Source of the DNA: Torymus aiolomorphi
Taxonomy: Eukaryota; Arthropoda; Insecta; Hymenoptera; Torymidae
NCBI GenBank assembly: GCA_036365515.1
Contig: CM070873.1
Location: 43,825,157 to 43,889,156, forward strand
Length of the DNA stretch: 64,000 nucleotides
Direction: 5' to 3'
Both the position numbers and the translations under genes were made by a program. Under the pieces are notes generated by a model, which worked only from the letters and a program-made list of their open reading frames with translations, was not told the origin of the DNA and did no database searches. Each line of letters starts with the position of its first letter. The stretch's first letter is position 1. Positions 37,945 through 48,700 of the stretch are shown piece after piece.

Positions 37945-38640
37945 TTATTTTTTATTTATTTAGCAGTAGTAATTACATTACATTTACATCTATGAGTAAA
38001 TCCGCAGAGGAAAGCACAGTTTCCTGTTTGCGGTACCAGACTTAAAAACTAACTTAAAACTAAATAACTAAAAATAAAGAACGCAATAGTAAATTTGTCT
38101 TTAATACATTTTATGGTAATAAAATATATTATATCTTATCAAAAAGTAAATTATATTTATCTTAAGATTAATTAACAATATTCTTTTATTCATTTTTTAA
38201 TCTTTTCTTTGGTGGAGATTTTTGTTTGATCTTCATGTCATTGGGTAGACTTATAAATTTTAATTGAAGTAATATAACTACTTTTTTCGCTAACAGTTTT
38301 ACTTCTTTTAGGAATAGCAATGCTTTTTTTTCTTGTTTTACTATTGGAGTTCAAGTAAAGTTCTTTCAGTGTACTATAGTTAAAATCTAGGGAAGTATAT
38401 GCAAATAACTGTTTTAGGTTCATCGGGTTATTTTGCATGAATCTATTTTTGTTAATTATTTTGATTAATCTATATTGCACTCTTTGAAGCACGTTTGAGC
38501 TGTTGTTATAGGCTCCTCTCCATGCGATTATTCCATAATTAATAATGCTATGAAATAGTGCAAAATATATTATTCTCATTGTATCAGTCTGCATATATTT
38601 CGCCATTTTGTAAAAAACAGAAAACAGAATATTTTTTAAA
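37945..38640 (-). mobile_element. Non-LTR retrotransposon, 5'-truncated copy B
   Basis: The minus-strand frame 38238-38606 reads MRIIYFALFHSIINYGIIAW then RGAYNNSSNVLQRVQYRLIK and KKSIAIPKRSKTVSEKSSYI. This matches the C-terminal part of copy A (17975-19065), including the region that copy A has lost before AWGGAY. The 3' end shares the 'gcagaggaaa...tttcctg' hairpin and the TAAATAAAT-type tail. It is truncated upstream of the YADD box, so it cannot be active. Confidence 0.75.
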
Positions 38641-38659
38641 AATAATCATTCTAGATTCT

Positions 38660-38765
38660 ACACACGCACACACACGCACACACACGCACACACCAACCCA
38701 GAGTTGTGTGTATGAGCGTGCGCGCGCGCGCGCGTGTGTGTGTGTAGGTGTGTGTGTGTGCGTAT
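38660..38765. repeat. CA/CG/TG compound microsatellite
   Basis: Runs of (CA)n, (CG)n and (TG)n follow one another. It precedes the same dispersed repeat ('ataccgttttat') that follows the tract at 35299. Confidence 0.9.
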
Positions 38766-39428
38766 ACCGTTTTATCTCAGCATCTACTCGATCGATTTTA
38801 ATCGGACAGGTCTCATTTTTTTAGGTTTTTTGTGAGAATTCGGGAAGGAAATCCACTTTTTGATTCACCGATGCGTTTTTGTTTTATTTCGAATTTTCTA
38901 TTTTCGCAAAATTTATTTTTGCGTTTTTTTAATAACATTGAGATATTTGAATCAGACAAATAGCATTCAAAAGAGCATAAAAACCTATATTTTCCAAAAA
39001 AAAATTACATTAGCTATTACGGTTCTTTTGTTATTAACAAAAACGTGTTTTTTTAAAGCATTATATATTTATAGTGCAGAATATAAATAGCTATAAGCTG
39101 CAAACATTTTAATCCATTCTATAAGAAAAAAATTGAAAAATGAAAAACATTGAAATTCTTTGTAGAGGTAGATTTTGGATAGCTCTCGGCTGAGTTCTTT
39201 GGGCTAAATGATTCGTCAATAAATTTCAGAGATATTTGAGGTTAACCTTTTTTCAAATCGTAATTTCTCGAGAACGGCTCGATGAATCAACTCCAAATTT
39301 ATAGACAATTTTGTGTATGATATAGATAATACGTGTGCGAATTTTCATCAAGATCGTTCAATTACTTTTTGAGATATTTTTTATTTAAAATTTTCGTACT
39401 TTACAAAGACATTTTCTTTGTCGCATCA
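38766..39428. repeat. Dispersed non-coding repeat, interrupted copy
   Basis: It matches 35300-36230 in order ('ctcatttttt', 'gaattcggg', 'tagctat.acggttcttt', 'gagatatttgaggtt'). Its last part (39270-39428) resembles 44560-44720, beyond the satellite-filled element. It encodes no protein. Confidence 0.6.
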
Positions 39429-40598
39429 TACCCACACAGCATGTATTAATTCTGAAAGGATTCTGAAAGAATGCATGAAATAATTTTATTCTTTCAGAAA
39501 TCATTCAGTGAAAGGATTCTGTAATAATGCTATGTCCGGGGTATTTTTCTTTCAGAATTAATTCAATGGAATAATTCAAAAATAATTTATAATATCATTG
39601 CAAAATTTATTCAATAGAAGATTTCTGAAAGGATTCATGGATTATTACCAAAAGGTTACTAAAAGATATTTCAAAATTATTTCCTGAAATAATTCTGAAA
39701 GGAAAATACCCCGGACATAGCATCATTACAGAATCCTTTCACTGAATGATTTCTGAAAGAATCTTTCAGAATCCTTTCAGAATTAATATCACATATTATT
39801 GCAGAATCCTTTCAATGAAAGATGTCTGAAAGGATTCAGGAATTAATTTTGTGAATTAATTCGAAAATATTATGAAAATATTACTAACAAGAAATTTGGA
39901 AGACGGATAAATCCCGTATTATTACAGAATCCTTCCAATGAAAGATGTCTCAAAGGATTCAGGAATTAATTTGTGAATTAATTCCTGAATCCTTTCAGAC
40001 ATCTTTCATTGAAAGGATTCTGTAATAATACGTGATTTATACTGTTCGAAATTTCTTTTAGTAATATTTCCATAATATTTTCGAATTAATTCACAAAATT
40101 AATTCCTGAATCCTTTCAGACATCTTTCATTGGAAGGATTCTGCAATAATACGTTATTTATACTCTTTGAAATTTCTTTTTAGTAATATTTCCATAATAT
40201 TTTCGAATTAATTCACAAAATTAATTCCTGAATCCTTTCAATGAAAGATGTATGAAAGGATTCAGGAATTAATATTGTGAATTAATTCGAAAATATAATG
40301 GAAATATTACTAACAAAAAATTTCGAAGGTTATAAAATCATGTATATTGCAGAATCCTTTCAATGAAAGATTTTTGGAAGGATTCAGGAATAAATATTGT
40401 GAATTAATTAGAAAATATTTAGTAAATATTACTAACAATAAATTTCGAAGGGTATATATAATCCCGTATTTGAAGGTACATTTTTATAATTTAGAATATT
40501 ATTTAAATAATATTCTAACTATTTTTACATATATTTACATTGTTAACAATTTTACACTATTTTATCGCAGAAAAAAACGCAGAAAAATTTTTTACATG

Positions 40599-40667
40599 AT
40601 GGAGATTCGAACCCGGGTCGCTTGGGTACTACGCAAATACGCTATCCATTACGCTATCGCTCGCTTG
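40599..40667 (-). ncRNA. tRNA-like segment (SINE head or tRNA pseudogene)
   Basis: On the minus strand, an A-box-like TAGCGTAATGGATAGCG is followed about 35 nt later by a B-box-like GGGTTCGAATC. The spacing fits a tRNA. The T-stem is incomplete and the acceptor strands do not pair, so a working tRNA is unlikely. Confidence 0.4.
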
Positions 40668-41880
40668 TTAGATCATTTCATTTTTTTCATTATATACTGC
40701 AATATGAGTGATACGATACATTAGAAAATTTATTCTTAATATTACTTTATTTTTTAATATTAACTTTGATCAATTAATTCATAGTTATTTAATACTTTTA
40801 GTTTATTAAATATTGTATTAAGTCGATGTGAAATGTGTGTGTATAAAGGGAGCTCTTCCTTACCGACGTTATGAGTTTTTACATTTTTTGATCTTAGATT
40901 CAACTTTTGATGAATGAAGCTCTTCACTGCACTCCGTAATTGCATAAATAATACACCTATAAATTTTTCAGAAATTCTGTTCATTATTTTTCATAAAAAA
41001 CTGGTAGAAAATTTTTCAACCCGTTTCCTGTAAAATCTATAACGAGCAATAACTTGAAAATTTACACATAGTGTATTTTTGTCATTACGAAGGGCAATAA
41101 AGAGCTCTTTTCCCGAAATTCGATAAAAATAAAAAATGATAATTGCATATAATGCAGAGATGAATAGAATGAGCTCTACCTTACCGACGTTATTATTATT
41201 TGTAGTGTTTTCAATTTAGAATCAACTTTTAGAGTCAAAGGCTCTTTACTCTTGGCAGACGTATAAATAATATTTCTGTCGATTTTGAGGGGACTTCTAA
41301 ACATTGTCATACTGAAAGAATACTATTATGAATAATAATAAAAAATATTGCTTATTTTAAGTACCTATATTATTCATCTTTAAATGTTTTTTTCCTTTTA
41401 TTTTAAGTTTTTATATTCTTACATTAACTTTTCAAATTAATATTTTTCGCAATTAGTAAATGTTTCAATCTATCTTAGTTCACAAAAACGAAAAATTATA
41501 TACCCCCCACACATTTTAATACGTTCTTTAATAGGATCATACGAATGTAGAAAACAATGGACGACTAAATCCGATCATTATCCAATCATTTCATTTTTTT
41601 CATTATATAGTGCAAAATGACTGACAAAATAAATTAGAATATTTATTTCTAATATTTCTTTATTTTTTAATATTAACTTTGTTTAATTAGTATATACTTA
41701 TTTAGTAAGTTTTGTTTATTAAATATTGTATTAATTAGGACTTATTTGATTGAAACAAATTCGAATTAAAAACAAAATAAATACATTATACGATGCCTCT
41801 TATATACGGACGCTGCCCTTTTCGTGTTGAATACTAGCAATACTTTCTGAACTATTTTATGTTTTCTTTCAAAAAATCTT
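40668..41880. other. AT-rich unit inside the 5-kb element
   Basis: Two diverged blocks with 'gagctc..ccttaccgacgtt' and 'agattcaacttt' or 'agaatcaactttt' lie at about 40845-40990 and 41165-41280. No coding frame is supported. Confidence 0.35.
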
Positions 41881-44210
41881 TTCAAGGTTCTTTCAGGAAG
41901 AATTCGTGTAAATATCTTTTTTGCTATTGTGTTTTAAAAAATTTTATTGTAACAATCTTTTTCAAACGAATTCTAAATTATTTCTTGTATTAATTCACGT
42001 GAGTTTCCCGCAACATTTCATGAAATAATTCATGAAATTATTTTCAATAGATATTGAATTATCTTTGTGAATGATTAATTTTTATCATTCTGAAATTATT
42101 TCTGAATTATTTCGTGATGTAATTCTTGACATGATTGCTGAATTGTTATGTTTTCTTTAAAAAAATCTATTAATTCACACGAGTTTCCCGGAAGATTTCA
42201 TGAAATAATTCATGTAAGATTTTTGAATAGATATTGAATTATTTTTGTGAATGATTAATTTGTATCTTTCTGAAATTATTTCTGAATTATTGCATGAAAG
42301 AATACTTGCAATAATTTCGAAATTATTTTATGTATTCTTTCAAAAAATCTTTTCAAAGTCCTTTCAGAATTAATTCGTGTAATTATTTTTTTTGCTATTT
42401 TGTTTTAAAAAATTTATTCTAAAAATCTTTTTCAAAAGAATTCAAAATTATTTCTTGTATTAATTCACACGAGTTTCCCAGAAGATTTCATGAAATAATT
42501 CATGTAAGATTTTTGAATAGATACTGAATTATTTTTGTGAATGATTAATTTGTATCTTTCTGAAATTATTTCTGAATTATTGCATGAAAGAATACTTGCA
42601 ATAATTTCGAAATTATTTTATGTATTCTTTCAAAAAATCTTTTCAAAGTCCTTTCAGAATTAATTCGTGTAATTATTTTTTTTGCTATTTTGTTTTAAAA
42701 ATTTTATTTTAAAAATCTTTTTCAAAAGAATTCAAAATTATTTCTTGTATTAATTCAGACGAGTTTCCCAGAAGATTTCATGAAATAATTCATGTAAGAT
42801 TTTTGAATAGATACTGAATTATTTTTGTGAATGATTAATTTGTATCTTTCTGAAATTATTTCTGAATTATTGCATGAAAGAATACTTGCAATAATTTCGA
42901 AATTATTTTATGTATTCTTTCAAAAATCTTTTCAAAGTCCTTTCAGAATTAATTCGTGTAATTATTTTTTTTGCTATTTTGTTTTAAAAAATTTTATTCT
43001 AAAAATCTTTTCAAAGTCCTTTCAGAATTAATTCGTGTAATTATTTTTTTTTTTGCTATTTTGTTTTAAAAAATTTTATTCTAAAAATCTTTTTCAAAAC
43101 AATTCAAAATTATTTCTTGTATTAATTCACACGAGTTTCCCAGAAGATTTCATCAAATAATTCATGTAAGATTTTTGAATAGATACTGAATTATTTTTGT
43201 GAATGATTAATTTGTATCTTTCTAAAATTATTTCTGAATTATTGCATGAAAGAATACTTGCAATAATTTCGAAATTATTTTATGTATTCTTTCAAAAATC
43301 TTTTCAAAGTCCTTTCAGAATTAATTCGTGTAATTATTTTTTTTGCTATTTTGTTTTAAAAAATTTTATTCTAAAAATCTTTTTCAAAAGAATTCAAAAT
43401 TATTTCTTGTATTAATTCACACGAGTTTCCCAGAAGATTTCATGAAATAATTCATGTAAGATTTTTGAATAGATATTGAATTATTTTTGTGAATGATTAA
43501 TTTGTATCTTTCTGAAATTATTTCTGAATTATTGCATGAAAGAATACTTGCAATAATTTCGAAATTATTTTATGTATTCTTTCAAAAAATCTTTTCAAAG
43601 TCCTTTCAGTATTAATTCGTGTAATTATTTTTTTTGCTATTTTGTTTTAAAAAATTTTATTTTAAAAATCTTTTTCAAAAGAATTCAAAATTATTTCTTG
43701 TATTAATTCACACGAGTTTCCCGGAAGATTTCATGAAATAATTCATGTAAGATTTTTGAATAGATACTGAATTATTTTTGTGAATGATTAATTTGTATCT
43801 TTCTAAAATTATTTCTGAATTATTGCATGAAAGAATACTTGCAATAATTTCGAAATTATTTTATGTATTCTTTCAAAAAATCTTTTCAAAGTCCTTTCAG
43901 AATTAATTCGTGTAATTATTTTTTTTGCTATTTTGTTTTAAAAATTTTATTCTAAAAATCTTTTTCAAAAGAATTCAAAATTATTTCTTGTATTAATTCA
44001 CACGAGTTTCCCAGAAGATTTCATGAAATAATTCATGTAAGATTTTTGAATAGATATTGAATTATTTTTGTGAATGATTAATTTGTATCTTTCTGAAATT
44101 ATTTCTGAATTATTGCATGAAAGAATACTTGCAATAATTTCGAAATTATTTTATGTATTCTTTCAAAAAATCTTTTCGAAGTCCTTTCAGAATTAATTCG
44201 TGTAATTATT
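41880..44210. repeat. Tandem satellite, ~290-bp unit, about seven copies
   Basis: The landmark 'tgaatgattaattt' recurs near 42247, 42538, 42828, 43200, 43490, 43781 and 44071. The steps are 290-291 bp, except one of 372 bp where an ~82-bp part of the unit is duplicated. An earlier, shorter unit lies at about 42067. Units share 'cacgagtttcccagaagatt' and differ at few positions. The repeated open frames starting MINLYLS are satellite artefacts. Confidence 0.9.
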
Positions 44211-44401
44211 TTTTGGTAACACTTTTTTTATTTTTTTGGAAGATTTTTGAAAGTATTTTGTAAGGATTCCATATATTATTTTAAAAATTAATTTAAAATT
44301 AATTTTTTTTCCTTTTAAAATTCTTTCTAAATCATTTCAATGTATTAATTCATGAATTATTTCATGTAATTATTTCAGTTTTCTTTCATGCTGTATGGGT
44401 A

Positions 44402-44756
44402 ACTAGAGAAAAAAATTGGTTTAATCATGTTGAAATTTTGTGGAGATGTAGAGTTTATATATTTATCGTATAAGCCCTTTAGGTAAAAGAATTGTCTCAT
44501 AATTTTTAGAGACATCTTTTTGCGGTTTTTTCAAAATTGTAATTTCTCATTGACGACTTCACATATCAGTTTGAAATTTATAGACCTTTTTGTGTGCGAT
44601 ATAGGCAATACCTATGTAAAATTTCATCCAGATTATATGGTTAGTTTTTGAGATATTTAATATTTAAAATGTTGGTATTTCTGGAAATGACTTTCTATGT
44701 CGCACAGTAACTATTATCTATAAAAATTCTGACAGATAAATTTAAAATTATGGGGA
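44402..44756. repeat. Continuation of the dispersed repeat cut by the 5-kb element
   Basis: The stretch 44560-44720 resembles 39270-39428 ('gtgtgcgatataggcaatac' against 'gtgtatgatatagataatac'). The text after the right TA reads on naturally, so the 5-kb element landed in this repeat. Confidence 0.55.
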
Positions 44757-45165
44757 GATAATAAAAAAATGAATATTAAAGAAAATGAAGTTTGAGGTAT
44801 TTATAATGTAAGAGTGAGTAAAGGCAATTATGTAGCACAACTAAATTCAATAGAAGAAAAATCATTTAAAGAAAACCCAGATAATAATAATGCGAAAATG
44901 TAAGAATTTGATAATAAGCTGAACTATATTATTTTAATTAAAGAAATTTTAGGGTAATAAATATTTGTTAAAGGTTGCTACCAAAATCAGAAAGTAATAT
45001 AGATAAATATGAAGAAATTGATGAAGAAAGTTTTTTAAAAGAATTAGAAATTGTAGAAAATAAAGGAATGATAAAATAAACAGTCAACGATATTTTATTG
45101 AGAATAAAAGAAGAGGATGACGAAAATTATAACGGACCATTAAAAAAATTAAAATTAGAAGTATA
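44757..45165 (+). pseudogene. Decayed acidic ORF, unrecognised
   Basis: Open pieces separated by stops read GIYNVRVSKGNYVAQLNSIE, KEEDDENYNGPLKKLKLEV and similar. They are rich in Lys, Glu and Asn, and the codons look protein-like. No family is recognised. Confidence 0.25.
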
Positions 45166-45244
45166 ATTTAAATTTTTATAATACGTACACAATTATTTAT
45201 AATAAAGATAAACAATTATTGAATAATAATATATTTATACAACT

Positions 45245-45440
45245 CTAACCTCAAAATCACAACTTTGATATGATTTTTCGGCGCTCGTGGTATAAAATAT
45301 CGTTCGAAACTAGTGCGTAAGTCGATTATTTAGGTGGTGTGGCTTTTTCGCACTCGCTTCGCTCGTGCAAAAAGTCACACCAGCTAAATAATCGACTTCC
45401 CCACCCGTGTCGAAATGTACTATTATAATGTAAAAAATGG
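45245..45440. mobile_element. 'GCGAAGCG' hairpin element, second full copy
   Basis: It matches 29600-29800 in reverse orientation: 'cctcaaaatcacaactttga', then a stem made by 'gcactcgcttcgctcgtgc' and mirrored 'gtgtgactt' parts, then 'tgtcgaaatgtactatt'. No protein is encoded. Confidence 0.6.
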
Positions 45441-45774
45441 AGTTATTATATATGATTTTGAAAATATGAGTAAGTTGATCTCAGGGTAGATAGCAATTTT
45501 TTAATTATTTATATTTTAAAATATTACTTTTTTTTAAATAAAATAAGTGTCAAATAACAAACAATTTCAATAATAAGAAAAAAATATGCAATTTTTTAAA
45601 CATTATATGAATTATTGAATTATTGAAAAAAAAGTATAATGAATAAAGATGTTTTATATATTTAAAATATATACTATACATATAGGAACGATACATTAAT
45701 TTGGAGGAAGCTACGTGCCAATGAATTGGCAGCGGTTTTTACGTTTTTTTACGTTTTTTTTTACATTTTAAAAT
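45441..45774. other. AT-rich sequence with a short dispersed repeat
   Basis: The block 'gaggaagctacgtgccaatg' with 'attggcagcggtttttacg' at about 45700-45745 has a relative at about 36787-36830. No gene is seen. Confidence 0.4.
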
Positions 45775-46215
45775 GTTCGCCAGGGTATCCATACTGTATA
45801 TGGATTAAATAAATCGTACTCTAAGAAACTTGCGGTTATCCTGGAAAGCCATACTATTGATAGTGATGATTTCAAATCTGTCGTTCGTCTAAGTGCTCAA
45901 GATATTCTGGGTATTCCCCTTACACATACCGAGTGGATCTGCTTTGAAGAAAGTTTTCCCAGGATTGACGAATTCTTTGAATCAGAAGGAAACGAAATGG
46001 TTGATCAAAAAATACCCTGTAGTAGCAACTTTAGCATAAGGTTCATGATAAGTTTTCTGACAAAGCTTTTGAGCTGATAGACGAAAGACAAGAGGAAAAC
46101 CGTACAGGGGAACCACCAATGAACGAAGGTTTTCAGCCAAGTTTAGTCTATAAAAAAACTGCTGCCAATTCATTCCTCACACTTAATTTACTGATTCCTT
46201 TAAGCAATTTTTAAT
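45775..46215 (+). pseudogene. Unrecognised protein-coding relic lacking a start codon
   Basis: An open frame without ATG reads VRQGIHTVYGLNKSYSKKLA, then SVVRLSAQDILGIPLTHTEW and FEESFPRIDEFFESEGNEMV. A one-base shift near 46045 leads on to VHDKFSDKAFELIDERQEEN and GFQPSLVYKKTAANSF, ending at a TAA near 46215. About 145 residues in total, with good coding character and one frameshift. It may be the C-terminal exon of a transposon-associated or host gene. I do not recognise the family. Confidence 0.4.
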
Positions 46216-46634
46216 ACTAAAATTTAAAATTGTTACATCACCAATTTAAGACGTAATTCTAATTACATTCATTTGTTAAGATTAAAAAGTATTAATTTTT
46301 AAATTATATATAAAATATTAATAAAATAACAGGTGTGATTTACAGGGAAAAAAAGGTTCTCTTACGAAGTCAAGGTGGATGTTATTTTGACATCATCCAT
46401 ACACTTTTCGGCTTCAGCAGCATTTTATAGTGCCCAATTTAAACTTGAGTTTGAAATTTTTAAAAAACTTGAATATAACGAGTACGACGAAGTACACAAT
46501 AATTTACGTAATTGTACCAGATAATTCACAGAAATATCATATTTGACATTGGCCCATCAATGATACTCAAAATTTTTGCTACTGTATCTCTGTAGCTTTG
46601 AATTGATTTATTGTACTCTTTTTTAATTAACTAG

Positions 46635-47322
46635 AAAATGGAAATGATGCGCGCTACGCGCCCGTATTATTTCGTTGCTTTTGTTTTTTACTGAGGTTAA
46701 TTTGCTGCGCGCTTCGTCGCATTGGCCAATTACAGGTTGAGAAATACGTTTAAAAATACTTTTGGTTGCATTTCGATATTAATCGCGTTCTCTCTTTTAT
46801 AGATGGATGGACTAGCGGATTGTTGTGCGCGTGATGCGCGCACGTGGTCCTATATACATATTTTCAACTTAACCCACAATGAGAGTCTTGTTCTTGTTCT
46901 TTTATTGGCTGTGGGTACTAGACTTCAATGTGCCACAATGCATGCGTAGTGAATATATATATATATTTGTGTTTTTCTTTTTCAGATTGAGCAAGGTACC
47001 CGTACTGACCCTAGCCTCAGTGACAGACTGTTGATTAGTGCACTCAGCGCATCTGAGCCTATCACAGATCGTAGCGAGAACCTCACGCACAATCCGGGAG
47101 AATAGATTCGAATCCTCCCAAAAAATTCGGACCAACGGGGACTTGAACCCACGCCCCTAAGCGACGTTTGTTTCCGAAAACAAGTGCCTTACCAACTGAG
47201 CCAAACGTCGCTCTTATCCAATGAGAGTCAGTTTTATCCATCTAACAATATGGCTGACCTCCAATTTGAACATGGCTGCCTCCAATTCGATACTTAATCG
47301 CGGGTTCTCTTTTATAGATGGA
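46635..47322. mobile_element. Insertion A in the dispersed repeat, with tRNA-like segment
   Basis: Relative to copy 1 ('aattaa|tgatagctacac'), copy 2 has about 690 bp extra. It begins CTAGAAAATGGAAATGATGC, a head also seen at about 36245. A ~30-bp block, 'ttctc.cttttatagatggatg', occurs at about 46785 and again at 47295. This suggests that the middle part, with the tRNA-like region, was inserted within a smaller element or arose by duplication. Confidence 0.6.
47129..47213 (-). ncRNA. tRNA-like segment (SINE head or tRNA pseudogene)
   Basis: On the minus strand, TGGCTCAGTTGGTAAGGC is a strong A-box and GGGTTCAAGTCCC a strong B-box. The spacing is tRNA-like and the arm between them is TTGTTTTCGGAAACAA. 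The acceptor strands do not pair, the anticodon loop is the wrong size, and an 11-nt internal stem (AGCGACGTTTG / CAAACGTCGCT) competes with the cloverleaf. It is more likely a tRNA-derived SINE than a functional tRNA. Confidence 0.5.
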
Positions 47323-47437
47323 TGATACCTACACTCATATCGTCGTAATTTTTTCGTATTCTAATAAATTATCTTCCGCATACTTATAATTTCACGGGCT
47401 ATCCAAGTTCACCCGACAGTATAATAAAAATTATTTT

Positions 47438-47806
47438 TAACACACCCTATCATAAAGTTCGTACTTTATTCCCGTCGAAGTGGGAAAAAAGTGCTACGTC
47501 CATTCCCTACCCCCACTCTAGTTCCTAGCGCCACGCACATGTGCGTTTGCCTTCGGCTCAGGCACAAACAGTGCGTTGCGCTGGAAACGAGAGTGAAGTT
47601 AGGGAATCAATATGCAGCCTTTTTTCCCTTTTCAGTGGGAAACGAGTACGAACTTTATGATAGTTGTGTTAAAAGGTCGTATATTGCACTCGTGAATATA
47701 GTGGGTTGTGCGAACCCGCGCGTTTTTCGCCCTCGCTTCGCTCAGGCGACAACTGTCGCGCAGGGAGCACACAGCCCACTTTATTCCCTTGGTGCATAAT
47801 ATAATA
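47438..47806 (+). mobile_element. Insertion B1, ~370-bp non-coding element
   Basis: Copy 1 reads 'attattttcccaaaagg'; here about 370 bp lie between 'attattttt' and 'tttccgaaaagg'. A second copy lies inverted at 55014-55384. Both start AACACACCC(T/C)ATCATAAAG and contain 'cgtactttattcccgtcg', 'cacatgtgcg' and 'gggttgtgcgaacccgcgcg'. The insertion target is T-rich; the exact duplication is unclear. The frame reading MLRPFPTPTLVPSATHMC is shared by both copies, but it is probably incidental. Confidence 0.75.
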
Positions 47807-47822
47807 TTTCCGAAAAGGTTAA

Positions 47823-48085
47823 GGCTGTCTCTTCAATAGAGTGACAAGCGTGATATCACACTGACACGGACGTTCATGACAGCCTGTGATATCACGCGAA
47901 CGACAGGTGTTCACGGAGTGAGATGAACTGATGGAAGGACGTCTTTCGTTTACCTCTGAGAGGCACTCCGTGAACATCTGTCGTCGTCGACCTGTTGTAT
48001 TTCGTATTTTTTTTCGCAGTTGGCAGTTACCCCCACCTTACGGTTCGCGTGGTATCACGCTTGTCACTCTATTGTAGACACAGCC
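47823..48085. mobile_element. Insertion B2, 263-bp element with TAA target duplication
   Basis: Copy 1 has 'ggttaatttgtg'. Here GGCTGTCTCT...AGACACAGCC is inserted with TAA on both sides (47820-47822, 48086-48088). The terminal repeats are about 37 bp and share CAATAGAGTGACAAGCGTGA. A second inner pair ('aggtgttcacggagtg' and 'cactccgtgaacatct') is nested. A 3-bp TAA duplication fits PIF/Harbinger-type insertion. No protein is encoded. Confidence 0.85.
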
Positions 48086-48700
48086 TAATTTGTGACACCA
48101 GTGCGCGCTCTATTTTCGGCACCGATGTCTCAGGGTTATAATGTATTTTCAAGCAGAAACGAAAAAGACACTCGATCGACTTATTCGATAATTTTTTTTT
48201 CTTTAACGAAATCTCTTTTTATTTTGAACACATAAACACATGTATATATATATCTCTATCTTTATATATGTAACATAAACACAAACACAGTAGAGTTCTA
48301 TAATGGTTGCGCGAGTCAGCGACGACGACGCCGGCGTGGGGTAATGTGCTATTTTCTTCTTTTTTTTCTTCGATCTTCTTCGTCAAGCTAATATTATATT
48401 TTCGTGGATGAAATCAGTTTACGGCGGCGGGCATATAATGTTTGTACAATGAATATATAAGACAGCTTCTTTGTGTGGTGTATATAGGTATAAGCATATA
48501 CGTCAGACGGTTCTTTGATTCATAAAAAAAGAATCGATTGCCATGAAGTGTATAAATGATCCGCTCGGCTAATTTTGGAAATAGAGACATTACCCCCCTG
48601 CGAACGTTAGAACAGAAAGAAAAAAATGGTGTGGTGACAGGGTGATCTAGGGCAGTAGATTCGTCGGCATGCATACACACACATATCTCTTGCACGTATA

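Larger units (their letters stand above)
39431..44399. mobile_element. Terminal-repeat-bounded 5-kb element filled with satellite repeats
   Basis: The left end CCCACACAGCATG (from 39431) and right end CATGCTGTATGGG (to 44399) are inverted copies, flanked by TA at 39429-39430 and 44400-44401. The interior has two repeat zones. From 39440 to 40460 there are many inverted copies of 'gaatcctttcagacatcttt' and 'attaattc' motifs. From about 41880 to 44210 there is a ~290-bp tandem satellite. No transposase was found. A tRNA-like segment lies at 40599-40667. Confidence 0.65.
46346..48700 (+). repeat. Dispersed repeat, copy 2, carrying three insertions
   Basis: It matches 172-1640 in order, apart from three blocks that copy 1 lacks: about 46635-47322, 47438-47806 and 47823-48085. 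It lacks the inverted duplication found in copy 1. It ends, like copy 1, in a CA-rich stretch. No coding frame is supported. Confidence 0.75.

Noticed and set aside
42831..43415. Two near-identical frames starting MINLYLS
   Set aside because: They are copies of the same frame in successive 290-bp satellite units and have no domain.
47129..47213. A functional tRNA gene
   Set aside because: The acceptor strands do not pair, the T-stem is incomplete and the anticodon loop is not seven bases.
47491..47799. Frame conserved in both B1 copies (also 55008-55331)
   Set aside because: The conservation reflects the near-identical DNA of two recent copies. The protein has no recognisable domain and the element is only ~370 bp.
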